This document shows positions 22,968-32,358 of a stretch of 55,689 nt of DNA, in pieces (positions within the stretch are counted from its first letter, which is position 1; the number at the start of each line of letters is the position of its first letter). The DNA comes from Nocardia gamkensis NBRC 108242 (GTDB taxonomy: Bacteria; Actinomycetota; Actinomycetes; Mycobacteriales; Mycobacteriaceae). Position numbers and translations under genes: made by a program. The DNA lies in assembly GCF_001612985.1 (NCBI RefSeq), contig NZ_BDBM01000001.1:1-55689 (forward strand), written 5' to 3'. Under the pieces are notes generated by a model. That model searched no databases, was not told the origin of the DNA, and saw only the letters and a program-made list of their open reading frames with translations.

Positions 22968-24635
22968 ATGGCTCTTCGCGAGTTCTTCGCGCGGCATCGC
23001 ATCGCTTCGGCCGCTGCCGCGCCGGCTGTACTGGGGGTGGCGGCGGTCGTCGCCGCCTCGTTGGCACTGACCTCGGCGCCGGAAACCAGGGATACGCAGC
23101 TCACGTCGTCCGTCACGGAATGCCACGACATGGTCACCATCTCGGTGGCCGGTCGCAACGACACTCCGCGGGAGGGCACCACCAAGATGCTGGTGGACGC
23201 CGACGGCAACCCGTTGCCCGCCGCCCTGTCCGGTGATCACAGCAGTGAGTGGGTCGACCCGGTGGTCAACGCGCCGGCCGACGACGTCGATCCCGGCGCG
23301 TACGCCGCGGTCTACATCGCGTACCCGGCGGACATGTCCACGTACGAGGATGCCGTCAACGCGGGTGTCGCGAACACCGAACAGGTGATGCGGGAGATCT
23401 CCGCGGCGTGCCCGGACACCAAGTTCTCGATCGTCGGCTACAGCGAGGGCGCCGACGTCGTGCGCCGCGTCGCGATGAAGATCGGTCACCAGGAGCCCGG
23501 CCAGGACGGCGCCTACGGGATCGTGGATCCCGACGACGTCGTCGGTGTCGTCATCCTCGCGGACTCGGGTCGCTCGGCCGGAGACCGGCCGTTCCCCGGA
23601 TCGAAGGACCCGTTCGGCAACCCGGACGGCTTCGACCAGCAGTATCAGAACGGCACGAACCCGGTGCCCGGTCAGGGCGCGGTGCAGGGAACCAGCGGTG
23701 ACTTCGGTGCGCTGAACGGCAAGATCGCGTCGTTCTGCTCGGACGGCGATCTCACCTGCTCGGCCCCGCAGAACATCTCACTGCTGCAGTTGGTGGTCAA
23801 CGTCGGCAGGCAGCTGAACGTCGACGCGCTCGAACGCGACGGGCTCACGCCTGCGACCGGGCAGGACGTCGCGGTGGTGCTCGGCAGGATCGCGCTGGCG
23901 GCGTTCGCCGACATCCAGTCGCAGCCGAACTGGATGCAGAGCGACGAGACCTTCCTGCAAGTGCTGCTGAGGGTGTCGGATCCGGCGTACAAGCCGGGTG
24001 AGCAGCCGAAGGCTCCCGCGAAGGCGGACGCGATCGCGGCCGACGACATGTCTCCGCTGGCCTACCTGCCGCAGAAGGTGTTCAACGAGATCATCGGTCT
24101 GATCGTGACGAACCAGAACACGATCCCCGTGATCATGAGTGACCCGTACAACCTCACGTTGGGCCCGAACCACACCGGTCATCACTTCGACTACTGGGAC
24201 GACGCCGACCCCGGCGCAGGCAAGCCGCTGACCTCCGCCGAGTACGCCGCCGCGTGGCTCACCCATCTGGCGAAGCAGGCGCAGGCGGGCAAGCAGGTCG
24301 ACCCGACGTCCAAGCCGCAAGAGGCGGACCTCGCCGCCGTGTACAAGGCGGCGGAGACCACCTCGGCGACGCCGACGACCGAAGCCGCCAAGACTTCGAC
24401 CACGTCATCGACCAGCGCCGCCCCGACGACGACCGCCACCACGGGCAGTTCGACGACTACGGTCGCGCCGACGAGCACGACCTCGACGCCGGCGGTCACC
24501 ACGACGCCCGCTCCGTCTCCGGTAGCGGCTCCGGTCGAGACAGCGAAGCCGACCACCACCGAAACGACCACGACCACGACCACAACGCAATCCGCGGCAC
24601 CGACCACCAGTACGACCGCGCAAGCGTCGAATTGA
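22968..24635 (+). CDS. Secreted cutinase-family alpha/beta hydrolase with Thr-rich tail
   Basis: 555 residues from ATG 22968. A signal peptide is clear: basic start, then hydrophobic SAAAAPAVLGVAAVVAASLALTSA. The cutinase-type fold shows CHDMVTISVAGRND early, the nucleophile motif GYSEGAD (Ser159) and a late NHTGHHFDYW that can provide the histidine. Mycobacterial relatives hydrolyse lipids or esters in the envelope. Beyond the enzyme (about residue 465 on) is a 90-residue Thr/Ser/Pro tail, which could span the cell wall or be O-mannosylated. It follows dnaB by 208 bases and is probably transcribed separately. Confidence 0.85.
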   Translation: MALREFFARHRIASAAAAPAVLGVAAVVAASLALTSAPETRDTQLTSSVTECHDMVTISVAGRNDTPREGTTKMLVDADGNPLPAALSGDHSSEWVDPVVNAPADDVDPGAYAAVYIAYPADMSTYEDAVNAGVANTEQVMREISAACPDTKFSIVGYSEGADVVRRVAMKIGHQEPGQDGAYGIVDPDDVVGVVILADSGRSAGDRPFPGSKDPFGNPDGFDQQYQNGTNPVPGQGAVQGTSGDFGALNGKIASFCSDGDLTCSAPQNISLLQLVVNVGRQLNVDALERDGLTPATGQDVAVVLGRIALAAFADIQSQPNWMQSDETFLQVLLRVSDPAYKPGEQPKAPAKADAIAADDMSPLAYLPQKVFNEIIGLIVTNQNTIPVIMSDPYNLTLGPNHTGHHFDYWDDADPGAGKPLTSAEYAAAWLTHLAKQAQAGKQVDPTSKPQEADLAAVYKAAETTSATPTTEAAKTSTTSSTSAAPTTTATTGSSTTTVAPTSTTSTPAVTTTPAPSPVAAPVETAKPTTTETTTTTTTTQSAAPTTSTTAQASN

Positions 24636-24692
24636 TCAACCCGTCGGCTCGTGATCGCCACTCGGCGCGGTCGCGAGCCGACGGCGCTTCGC

Positions 24693-25442
24693 TCAGACCA
24701 GGCCGCCGTTGGCGCGAATCACCTGACCGTTGACCCAGCGGCCGTCCGGGCCGGCCAGAAACGCCACCACAGCGGCGATATCGTCGGGTGCGCCGAGTCG
24801 TTGCAGTGGCACGGCGTCGGCGAGTCGCTGGATGGTGGCGTCGTCTTTTCCGTGCAGGAAGAGGTCGGTGGCGGTGGGGCCGGGCGCCACCGCGTTGACG
24901 GTCACGTCCCGGCCGCGCAGTTCACGGGCCAGGATCCTGGTCAGCACCTCCACCGCGCCCTTGCTGGCGGCGTAGGCGCTGTATTCCGCAAACGCGGTAC
25001 CGACGACCGACGTGGAAAAATTTATGATCGCCCCGCCCGGTCGCAGCCGCCGGGCCGCCTGTTGGTCCACGACGAAGGTGCCGCGAATATTGGTCCGGTA
25101 GGTGCTGTCCAGCACCGTCAGATCCAGCTCGACCAGCGGCGCGAGCTGCATCCGGCCCGCGGCGTGCACCACCACGTCGACACCGCCGAATTCGCTTTCC
25201 GCTCGATCGAATACGGCCGCCATCGCGGACTCGTCGGCGACGTCACCCTGGGCGATCACCGCGACGCCCCCCGCGGCGCGAATGGCTTCGGCGGTGCTGT
25301 CGGCTTCGGCGGCATTCGAAGCGAAGTTCAGCACCACGGCGAACCCGTCACCTGCCAGACGTTCGGCGCACGCGCGGCCGATGCCGCGAGAACCGCCCGT
25401 CACCACCGCGACCCGCGCGGACCCGCCGTTTGTGGTTGCCAC
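24693..25442 (-). CDS. SDR family oxidoreductase
   Basis: 249 residues from GTG 25442. A classical SDR: VVTGGSRGIGRACA (residues 13-26) binds NAD(P), VVHAAGRM replaces the usual NNAG, and SAYAASKGAVEVL carries the YxxxK catalytic pair. PGPTATDLF follows. NAD(P)H-dependent ketone or alcohol conversion is expected, with no substrate inferable. The arginine in GSRGIG suggests NADPH. It is convergent with the cutinase gene and not close to any other gene on its strand. Confidence 0.9.
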   Translation of the reverse strand: MATTNGGSARVAVVTGGSRGIGRACAERLAGDGFAVVLNFASNAAEADSTAEAIRAAGGVAVIAQGDVADESAMAAVFDRAESEFGGVDVVVHAAGRMQLAPLVELDLTVLDSTYRTNIRGTFVVDQQAARRLRPGGAIINFSTSVVGTAFAEYSAYAASKGAVEVLTRILARELRGRDVTVNAVAPGPTATDLFLHGKDDATIQRLADAVPLQRLGAPDDIAAVVAFLAGPDGRWVNGQVIRANGGLV

Positions 25443-25653
25443 CGGATGCTGTTCCTTCCGTTCGTCGGCGTGATTCCGGAGCTGTTCGACGACGCCCGGT
25501 CACCGGGTAAGCGATACGCCGTGGGCCAGCGGCGTCGGTTCACCAGAAGGGGCCAACCATAACAGCGCGGCCGGCCGAATTGGCCGGTCATCGCACCGGC
25601 GAGTGGCGCAACGAGTAACGGTGGCCGGACGCACCTGCGCGCCGTCGACGCTG

Positions 25654-26886
25654 TCAGGAGATGACGGCGCGGAGGTTACGGGCCAGCACGTCGATGCGGT
25701 GGTGCTGGAGTTCGGTGAATTCCTCCGGATGGTGTATCTCCACGCTCAGCCGCCCGGCGAAAGTGCTGATGACGCAGGTGCCGCCACCCGGCTGCTGCGG
25801 ACGGCGGCCGGTCAGGTCCGGCTTGGCGAGCATGGTGGAGTGGAAGTCGTCGATGCGCAGCCCGTCCTGCTCGGGTAGCGGCGGGATGGTGCCCCAGTTG
25901 GTGGCGATGACCACGCCGGGCAGGGCCGGCCTCGGTGCGGCCGCCATGTCGGGAATGCTCAAGGGCGTGCGTTGCACGATGCCCGCGGCCAAGCCCGCAT
26001 GCAGAGCCTCGCTGATCCCTCGGGCCGATTCCACCAGCGTCACGTCGGATGCGGGGGAGAGGTAGGTGGCGAAACCGAGGACGTTCGTCCCTTCGGTGGC
26101 GTCGATCGCGGGGCTCACTCTGGTCCGCAGGTCGACGGAGTACAGGTAGAGCAGTCCGGTGAGCGGCAGTTCGCGGATCTCGGCCTCGGTCCGCAGCAGC
26201 GCCGCCGACACCAGGCCGTGCACCGTGACGTTCGCGCGATGCCCGACCGCGACCAGCGCCGCGGTCTCCTCCTCGGTGAGCAGGCACCGGGTGGTGCGCA
26301 ACGCCGGGTAGTCGTCGTCGCGCGGTCGCGGAACCTCCGTCGGCGTGGAGGCGGTCGCACCGGCGGGGCCGGAACCGGGCAGCGCCATCTTCTCGATGCC
26401 TCGCGCCGCGAGCAGGTGCTCGATCGGTTCGGGGAACGGTTGCACCGGCAGCTCGGACGTACCTCCACCGACCGCGTCGCGATATCCGGTCCAGAGTTCG
26501 GTGACGATGGCGAACGCGTGGAAGGCGTCGGCGACGCTGTGATGGAGCATCAGCGTGACGCTCGCGGTAGCGCCGTCGCGCACCACGCACAGGGCGCAAA
26601 CGCCCGCCCGCTGATCGAATTTCGCCCCGGTGAGGGGAGATTCGGGGTTCGCGTCGGCGACGAAGATCTCGGGCGTGGCATCGGTCACGGCGAAGACATG
26701 GCCGCCCGCTTCGGTCGCCTCGATGCGGGCGCGCAGGATCGGATGCGCCCTCGCGACGGCCTCGAAGGCGGCCGTCAGCGCAGGCAGGTCCAACCGCCCG
26801 GACACCCGTGCGGCGTAACCGATGAAGACCTCGCCCGCGGCGAACATTTCCTCGCTCGGGGCAAGCCGGCGGATCACGTCGACCAC
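25654..26886 (-). CDS. PapA5-like acyltransferase (condensation superfamily)
   Basis: 410 residues from GTG 26886, with GAAGGGA seven bases upstream. The HHxxxD catalytic motif is HHSVAD at residues 115-120. Other family marks are RLAPSEEMF at the start, HPILRARIE, and a C-terminal ATNWGTIPPL/HSTMLAKPD region. Mycobacterial PapA5 transfers mycocerosyl groups from a polyketide synthase to phthiocerol; related proteins esterify other lipids. There is no PKS beside this gene, the nearest being 20 kb away, so the acyl donor is unknown. It is divergent from an EamA transporter. Confidence 0.85.
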   Translation of the reverse strand: MVDVIRRLAPSEEMFAAGEVFIGYAARVSGRLDLPALTAAFEAVARAHPILRARIEATEAGGHVFAVTDATPEIFVADANPESPLTGAKFDQRAGVCALCVVRDGATASVTLMLHHSVADAFHAFAIVTELWTGYRDAVGGGTSELPVQPFPEPIEHLLAARGIEKMALPGSGPAGATASTPTEVPRPRDDDYPALRTTRCLLTEEETAALVAVGHRANVTVHGLVSAALLRTEAEIRELPLTGLLYLYSVDLRTRVSPAIDATEGTNVLGFATYLSPASDVTLVESARGISEALHAGLAAGIVQRTPLSIPDMAAAPRPALPGVVIATNWGTIPPLPEQDGLRIDDFHSTMLAKPDLTGRRPQQPGGGTCVISTFAGRLSVEIHHPEEFTELQHHRIDVLARNLRAVIS

Positions 26887-27134
26887 AATGTATTCCCTTC
26901 GCTCCCGGCGAGACTAGCCCGAACCCCCTGTACGCGCGGATCATTCGCCCGAATCGGACGAAAAGGACAGGCGGGCAGCCTCTTGTCACAAGCGGGAACG
27001 GGATCTGTCGGATGATCGGCTCATTTGAATAGGCTCCGAACGGTCGAAAGCGAGCGGAGTATGTCCCCAATCGAGCCGATTCCATCCGTCACCGAGCCGG
27101 TCGCCGTCCGTGCGTGCCGAACAGTGGGCGCGCG

Positions 27135-28052
27135 ATGACGCGCCGCGGGTGGACGCTGTTCCTGGCGATGGGCCTGATCTGGGGCGTGCCGTACGCGATG
27201 ATCCGCGTGGCGGTGCGGGATCTCGACCCGATGGTGGTCGCGTTCGGCCGCACGCTCATCGGCGGCCTGCTGTTGCTGCCGGTCGCGCTGTACGCCCGCG
27301 CGCTGACGCCGGTGCTGCGACGGTGGCGGCCGCTGCTGCTCTACACCTTGGTGGAGATCACCGGGCCGTGGTTCCTGATCGGGTACGCCGAGACCACGCT
27401 GAACAGTTCGACCGTCGGCTTGCTGATCGCGGCGGTGCCGCTGATCGCCGTGGTGATCGTGACGGTGCTCGGCCACGACCGGTTCGACGCGCGCCGGGTG
27501 ATCGGTCTGCTCGCCGGGTTCGCCGGCGTCGCCGCGCTCGTCGGCCTCGACGTCGATCTGGGGAATCCGGCGGCGCTCGCCGCGATCGGCCTGACCACGA
27601 TCGGATACGCGGTGGGGCCGATCGTCATCGATCGCGCGCTGGCCGATCTGCCTCCGCTGGGCGTGGTGACCGGGTCGCTGCTGCTGGCGGCGGCGATCTA
27701 CGCGCCGTTCGCGGGTTGGCTGTGGCCGGCGCGCATCACCGCCGACGCGGCCTGGTCGGTGCTGGGTCTCGCGGTGATCTGCACGGCCGCGGCGTTCCTG
27801 TTCTTCTTCGCGCTGATCGCCGAGACCGGCCCCGCCCGTGCGACAGTGATCACCTACATCAATCCCGCGGTGGCGATCCTGCTCGGCGTCACGGCGCTCG
27901 ACGAGCCGCTGACCGCGGGCATGGCGATCGGATTCCCGCTGGTCATCCTCGGTTCGGTGCTCGGAACCGCACGCGGTCGCGACGAGGCGGCCCGGGCGGA
28001 CCTGCCCGCGCCCGCCGCGCCGGAGGCGGCCGCCCGATTACCCGAGAGGTAA
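27135..28052 (+). CDS. EamA family (DMT) transporter
   Basis: 305 residues from ATG 27135; GTG 27114 adds seven residues and neither has a good Shine-Dalgarno. Ten hydrophobic segments lie in two repeats (first LFLAMGLIWGVPYAMIRV to VAALVGLDV, second AAIGLTTIGYAVGPIVIDRA to PLVILGSVLGTA). A conserved proline-rich cytoplasmic tail ends the protein. The substrate is unknown. It is divergent from the acyltransferase and followed 76 bases later by an NTF2-like gene with its own ribosome binding site. Confidence 0.88.
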   Translation: MTRRGWTLFLAMGLIWGVPYAMIRVAVRDLDPMVVAFGRTLIGGLLLLPVALYARALTPVLRRWRPLLLYTLVEITGPWFLIGYAETTLNSSTVGLLIAAVPLIAVVIVTVLGHDRFDARRVIGLLAGFAGVAALVGLDVDLGNPAALAAIGLTTIGYAVGPIVIDRALADLPPLGVVTGSLLLAAAIYAPFAGWLWPARITADAAWSVLGLAVICTAAAFLFFFALIAETGPARATVITYINPAVAILLGVTALDEPLTAGMAIGFPLVILGSVLGTARGRDEAARADLPAPAAPEAAARLPER

Positions 28053-28128
28053 TCGCCATCGAGCGCGCGCCTGCCGAGAATGGCAAGGCGCCGCACGTTC
28101 ACGCGGCACCCCAGCGAAAGGATCCGTT

Positions 28129-28575
28129 GTGTCGATCTCCGCGCCGTCCACTCGATCGGTGGTCGAAGAGTTGTTGCGCCGAATCGGTTCCGGTGATCCC
28201 GAAGCCGTCGCCGAGCTGTACGCCGAACACACGGACTGGCAGCTCGACTGGCCGGAGGCGGAACACGGAAGGGTGGCGACGCCCTGGATCCGGCACCGGT
28301 CCACCCGCGCCGACGCCGCGGCGCATTTCCGCTCGATCGCCGAGCACCATGTGCCGGAGGAGGCTGCCACGCGGGTCGACCGGGTGCTCGTCGACGGTGA
28401 CGACGCCGTGGTGCTCGGCGAGATCCGGCAGACCGCGCGCGCCACCGGCCGCGCCTATCGCGCGCGTTTCGCGCTGCACCTCACGGTGCGCGGCGGACTG
28501 ATCACCCGGCACCACGTCTACGAGGACAGTCTCGCCGTCGCCCAGGCATTCCACCCCGGGGCAGCGAGCACGTAA
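28129..28575 (+). CDS. NTF2-like (SnoaL-type) protein
   Basis: 148 residues from GTG 28129 with GAAAGGA upstream. The alpha+beta barrel pattern is present: VVEELLRRIGSGDPEAVAELYAEHTDWQLDWP, then AAAHFRSIAEHH, VDRVLVDGDDAVVLGEIRQTA and FALHLTVRGGLITRHHVYEDSLAVAQAF. Members are small isomerase-like or binding proteins of diverse use. It is close to the methyltransferase gene (13-base gap), so the two are probably co-transcribed. Confidence 0.88.
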   Translation: MSISAPSTRSVVEELLRRIGSGDPEAVAELYAEHTDWQLDWPEAEHGRVATPWIRHRSTRADAAAHFRSIAEHHVPEEAATRVDRVLVDGDDAVVLGEIRQTARATGRAYRARFALHLTVRGGLITRHHVYEDSLAVAQAFHPGAAST

Positions 28576-28588
28576 TACGCTGCTACGG

Positions 28589-29254
28589 GTGCTGGATTCG
28601 ACCGAAGACTTCGCCGGCGAACGTCCCGATCCGATCGCCACCCGCAAGGCGTACGACGGGGTCGCCGACCGCTACGCCGACGATGTCCGGCACCGGCTCG
28701 AGCGCCAGCCGCTCGACCGGGCGATGCTGGCGGTGTTCGCGGAAGCGGTGGCGGGCAACGGTTCCGGGCCGATCGCCGATCTCGGCTGCGGGCCGGGGCA
28801 TGTGACGGCTCATCTCGCGACGCTGGGTGCTCGGGTGTTCGGCATCGATCTCGCGCCTCGGATGGTGGCGCTGGCCCGTGCGGAATACCCGCACCTGCCC
28901 TTCGCCCAGGGTTCGATAGAACAGCTACCGTTTGGCAACGACACGCTCGGCGGCATAGTGGCTTGGTATTCGTTGATCCACACGCCACCGGATCGTGTGC
29001 CGCACGTGTTGAGCGAGTGCAATCGGGTACTCGCGAGCAAAGGGCACGTGCTGCTGAGTTTCCAGACGGCGGACCGTCCCGATGCGGTGGAAGCCTTCGA
29101 TCACAGGGTGATTCGCGCCTACCGGTGGGCGCCGAAACGCCTCGCGCGCCTACTCGGCGCCGCCGGGTTCGCCATGATCGCTCGCATGGTGCGCGAACCG
29201 GGTCCCGAGGAGCGGTTCGGGCAGGCCTACCTGCTGGCATCGAAGGTTCGGTGA
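28589..29254 (+). CDS. Class I SAM-dependent methyltransferase
   Basis: 221 residues from GTG 28589. Motif I is IADLGCGPGHVTAHLATLG (about residues 62-80), motif II VFGIDLAPRMV and motif III GIVAWYSLIHTPPD. It is a standard methyltransferase-11-type small-molecule enzyme of unknown substrate. The 3' end forms part of a perfect hairpin at 29246-29264. It is downstream of the NTF2-like gene. Confidence 0.9.
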   Translation: MLDSTEDFAGERPDPIATRKAYDGVADRYADDVRHRLERQPLDRAMLAVFAEAVAGNGSGPIADLGCGPGHVTAHLATLGARVFGIDLAPRMVALARAEYPHLPFAQGSIEQLPFGNDTLGGIVAWYSLIHTPPDRVPHVLSECNRVLASKGHVLLSFQTADRPDAVEAFDHRVIRAYRWAPKRLARLLGAAGFAMIARMVREPGPEERFGQAYLLASKVR

Positions 29255-29264
29255 TTCACCGAAC
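29246..29264 (+). terminator. Perfect palindrome at methyltransferase stop
   Basis: GTTCGGTGA and TCACCGAAC are perfect 9-base arms around one base. The element includes the stop codon. It has the look of a short terminator or a protein-binding dyad; there is no T-run, so either reading is possible. Confidence 0.45.
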
Positions 29265-29387
29265 GCGGTCCATCCCGTCCGGGTAGGTTTGTCGTGTCGC
29301 GGCGGTTCATGGGCTGCGCGGGCCCGCCGACAACGTGGTCGATCTGAACTCCGAACCTTTCACCATGTCGTCAGGGGGCGACTCATC

Positions 29388-30731
29388 ATGGAATTCATCG
29401 CGCCGGTCGATGCCGTCTTCTTGCTCGCCGAGTCCCGGGAACAGCCGATGCACGTCGGTTCGCTGCAACTGTTCGAGCCGCCGGAGGACGCGGGAGCGGA
29501 CTTCGCCGCTCGAGTCCACGCCGAACTGCTCCGAAGCACCGACGTCGATCCGACCTTCCGCAAGCATCCCGCAACCCTCTTCGGGTCGCCGCAGATGGCG
29601 TGGACGCGTGCCGACCACGTGGAACTCGACTATCACGTGCGGCGACTGGCGGTGCCCGCGCCGGGCCGCATGGACCAGCTCGTGGAGCTGGCCTCCGGCC
29701 TGCACAGCAGCCTGCTGGACCGGCATCGCCCGCTGTGGGAGTTCCATCTGATCGAGGGACTCGCCGACGGCAGGTTCGCGATGTATTCGAAGATGCATCA
29801 CGCGTTGATCGACGGCGTCTCGGCCCAACGCCTGCTGCGGCGCACGCTGACCAGCGATCCGGCTTCCAGCACCACCCGGGTGCCGTGGCATCTGCCCCGG
29901 GGTAGGCGCAGGAGGGAGTCCGGTGCGGCCGGTCCGGCGCGGAACCTGCTCTCCGCGGCCGCTTCCGGCGCGTCGGTGCTGCGCGCCGCGCGCACCGCCC
30001 TGACGCGGCAGCAGCTGACCCTGCCGTTCGCGGCCCCGCGCACCATGTTCAACGTACCGATCGGCGGCGCGCGCCGTGCGGCGGTCCGGTCCTGGCCACT
30101 GGAGCGGCTGCAGCAGGTGAAGAAGGCGTCCGGTTCGACACTCAACGATGTGGTGCTCACCATGTCGGCGGGCGCGCTGCGGCGGTACCTGATCGAACGG
30201 GACGCGCTGCCGGACAAGCCGTTGATCGCGATGGTGCCGATGTCGCTGCGCGCCGAGGACGACGACGAGACCAACGGGGTGAAGGTCGGGGCGGTGCTGT
30301 GCAATCTCGGCACCGACATCGCCGATCCGCTGGACCGCCTGCGGGTGGTCGCCGGGTCGATGCGCGACGGCAAGGACGTCTACAGCACGCTCTCGTGCAA
30401 CCAGACGATGGCGCTGTCGGCGCTGATGCTCAGCCCGCTCGCCCTCAATCTCGTGCCCGCGCTGATCTCGTTGACCAATCCGACCTTCAACATCGTGATC
30501 TCGAACGTGCCGGGGCCACGCGAGCCCATGTACTGGAACGGTGCGCGGCTGGACGCGACCTACCCATTGTCGATCCCGTTCGACGGCCAGGCGGTGAACA
30601 TCACGCTCACCTCCAACGCGGGCAACCTCGATTTCGGCGTGGTCGGCTGCCGCCGCAGTGTGCCGCAATTGCCTCGCCTGCTCGATCACTTGGAGGAGTC
30701 GCTCGCCGAACTGGAGCGGGCCACCGCTTGA
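29388..30731 (+). CDS. Wax ester/diacylglycerol acyltransferase (WS/DGAT)
   Basis: 447 residues from ATG 29388. The HHxxxDG motif is HHALIDG (residues 137-143). The N-terminus MEFIAPVDAVFLLAESREQPMHVGSL and the late NIVISNVPGPREPMYWNGARL match mycobacterial Tgs-type enzymes. They esterify acyl-CoA to diacylglycerol or fatty alcohol and feed triacylglycerol or wax storage. Full length; nothing is missing. It is followed by a gap with KstR-type boxes and a flavin oxidoreductase. Confidence 0.93.
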   Translation: MEFIAPVDAVFLLAESREQPMHVGSLQLFEPPEDAGADFAARVHAELLRSTDVDPTFRKHPATLFGSPQMAWTRADHVELDYHVRRLAVPAPGRMDQLVELASGLHSSLLDRHRPLWEFHLIEGLADGRFAMYSKMHHALIDGVSAQRLLRRTLTSDPASSTTRVPWHLPRGRRRRESGAAGPARNLLSAAASGASVLRAARTALTRQQLTLPFAAPRTMFNVPIGGARRAAVRSWPLERLQQVKKASGSTLNDVVLTMSAGALRRYLIERDALPDKPLIAMVPMSLRAEDDDETNGVKVGAVLCNLGTDIADPLDRLRVVAGSMRDGKDVYSTLSCNQTMALSALMLSPLALNLVPALISLTNPTFNIVISNVPGPREPMYWNGARLDATYPLSIPFDGQAVNITLTSNAGNLDFGVVGCRRSVPQLPRLLDHLEESLAELERATA

Positions 30732-30754
30732 CGGCAGCGCATTCCCCGGAAAAC

Positions 30755-30768
30755 TAGAACGTGTTACT
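30755..30768. promoter_or_regulatory. KstR-like box, one mismatch
   Basis: TAGAACGTGTTACT fits the KstR consensus TNNAACNNGTTNNA at all but the last fixed position. It lies 24 bases after the WS/DGAT stop, in the 216-base gap before the flavin oxidoreductase gene. Confidence 0.4.
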
Positions 30769-30880
30769 GTCGATGCATGGTGCAACGGCCGGTCGAGGAA
30801 GCCGCAGCCGCTTCATGGCGATATGCGCGGCTCGCGGTGGACTCGACGCGCGGCGGCCCGGCCGCACGGCGCGCCACTTA

Positions 30881-30894
30881 TGCAACTCGTTCTA
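30881..30894. promoter_or_regulatory. KstR-like box, full match
   Basis: TGCAACTCGTTCTA fits TNNAACNNGTTNNA at every fixed position. It lies 54 bases before ATG 30948, a good place for a repressor. KstR controls lipid and sterol catabolism in mycobacteria and rhodococci. Confidence 0.6.
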
Positions 30895-30947
30895 GTACAC
30901 CTGCGCCGCGCCGTTCGCGGCTGAGCAGTTAGGGAGACCAGCACGCC

Positions 30948-32072
30948 ATGCGTACCGAAATCTGCGAACGGCTCGGGATCGAATTCCCCATCTTCGCCTT
31001 CACCCACTGCCGCGACGTGGCGGCCGCGGTCAGCAACGCGGGCGGACTCGGCGTGCTCGGCGCCGTCGGCTTCACCGCCGAGCAGCTCGAGGTCGAGCTG
31101 GCCTGGCTGGACGAGCACGTGCAGGGCGTATACGGCGTCGATCTGGTGATCCCGTCGAAGTACGAAGGCAAGGGCATCGACGACCTGAGCCCCGATGAGC
31201 TGGAAGCCAAGCTGGCCGAACTCGTCCCGCAGGGGCACCGCGACTTCGCCGAGAAGATCCTCGCCGACCACGGCGTGCCGAAGCTGCCGGAGAACGAGCA
31301 CCACAACCAGTTGCTCGGCTGGACGGCCACCACCGCGGGACCGCAGGTGGAGGTGATTCTGCGGCATCCGAAGGCGAAGCTGGTGGCCAACGCTCTCGGC
31401 ACCCCGCCGGAGGACGTGATCAAGCAGGTGCAGGACTCCGGCAGGCTGATCGGCGCGCTGTGCGGTTCGGTCAAGCACGCGCTCAACCACAAGCGCGCGG
31501 GCCTGGACTTCGTGGTCTGCCAGGGCACCGAGGGCGGCGGCCACTGCGGCGAGGTGTCCTCGATGGTGCTGTGGCCGCAGGTCATCGACGCCGTCGGCGA
31601 CCTGCCGGTGCTGGCCGCGGGCGGCATCGGCAACGGCCGCCAGGTGGCCGCCGCGATGGCGATGGGCGCCGCGGGCGCGTGGACCGGTTCGGTGTGGCTG
31701 ACCGTCGAGGAAGCCAATGTGCCGCCGGCGCAGATGCAGAGCTACATCGACGCGACCAGCCACGACACGGTGCGTTCGCGCGCATGGACCGGCAAGCCCG
31801 CCCGCATGCTGCGCAACGACTGGACCGACGCGTGGGAGCAGGACGAGACGCCCGACCCGCTGCCGATGCCGCTGCAGATGATGGTCGCGCTGGACGGCGT
31901 GAAGCGTGGTCACCGCTATCCGGAGGCCGCCAAGGACGTCAACTTCAATCCGGTCGGCCAGATCGTCGGCATGATGAACCGCGTGGAGCGTTCCGCCGAT
32001 GTGGTCAACCGGCTGATCCAGGAGTACGTCGAGGCGTGCGAGCGCCTCAACAAGCTCAACGGCGGGGTCTGA
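30948..32072 (+). CDS. Nitronate monooxygenase-type flavin oxidoreductase
   Basis: 374 residues from ATG 30948, with GGGAGA upstream. It is a TIM-barrel FMN enzyme: FAFTHCRDVAAAVSNAGGLGVLGAVG at the start (active-site histidine), GTEGGGHCGEVSS, then LAAGGIGNGRQVAAAMAMGAAGAWTGSVWL binding the FMN phosphate. Its length and N-terminus resemble Mycobacterium Rv1533 more than bacterial NMO. The relatives of this branch are NAD(P)H-dependent reductases or nitronate oxidases. A full KstR-type box upstream hints at a role in lipid or sterol breakdown. Confidence 0.88.
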   Translation: MRTEICERLGIEFPIFAFTHCRDVAAAVSNAGGLGVLGAVGFTAEQLEVELAWLDEHVQGVYGVDLVIPSKYEGKGIDDLSPDELEAKLAELVPQGHRDFAEKILADHGVPKLPENEHHNQLLGWTATTAGPQVEVILRHPKAKLVANALGTPPEDVIKQVQDSGRLIGALCGSVKHALNHKRAGLDFVVCQGTEGGGHCGEVSSMVLWPQVIDAVGDLPVLAAGGIGNGRQVAAAMAMGAAGAWTGSVWLTVEEANVPPAQMQSYIDATSHDTVRSRAWTGKPARMLRNDWTDAWEQDETPDPLPMPLQMMVALDGVKRGHRYPEAAKDVNFNPVGQIVGMMNRVERSADVVNRLIQEYVEACERLNKLNGGV

Positions 32073-32358
32073 GTTCGGGCGCCGGTTCCTGGCCGCGATG
32101 CCGCGCGGAATTTCCCGTGCGGCAACCCGCGGCAACATTCGAGTGCGGGTACCGATTGGTCGATGCTGCCGCGGCGGCGTCGGTCCTGCCATGTGACATC
32201 CGCTCGGCCGCGTCCGAGCGGTTCAGGACGGCACCGAGCTGCCTCTTCGGCGGGCGCCGGAGCACTGATGCCCTGTCGCTCAGAGTGATTCGTCGCGACT
32301 GGCAGAGCCCTGCGGACCCGAGCCGCTCAGCGGCCGGAACCCGCACCCTTACTTCACT

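Noticed and set aside
24405..24623. Arg/Gly-rich minus-strand frame in the Thr-rich tail of the cutinase gene
   Set aside because: It is the complement of Thr/Ser codon runs and not a gene.
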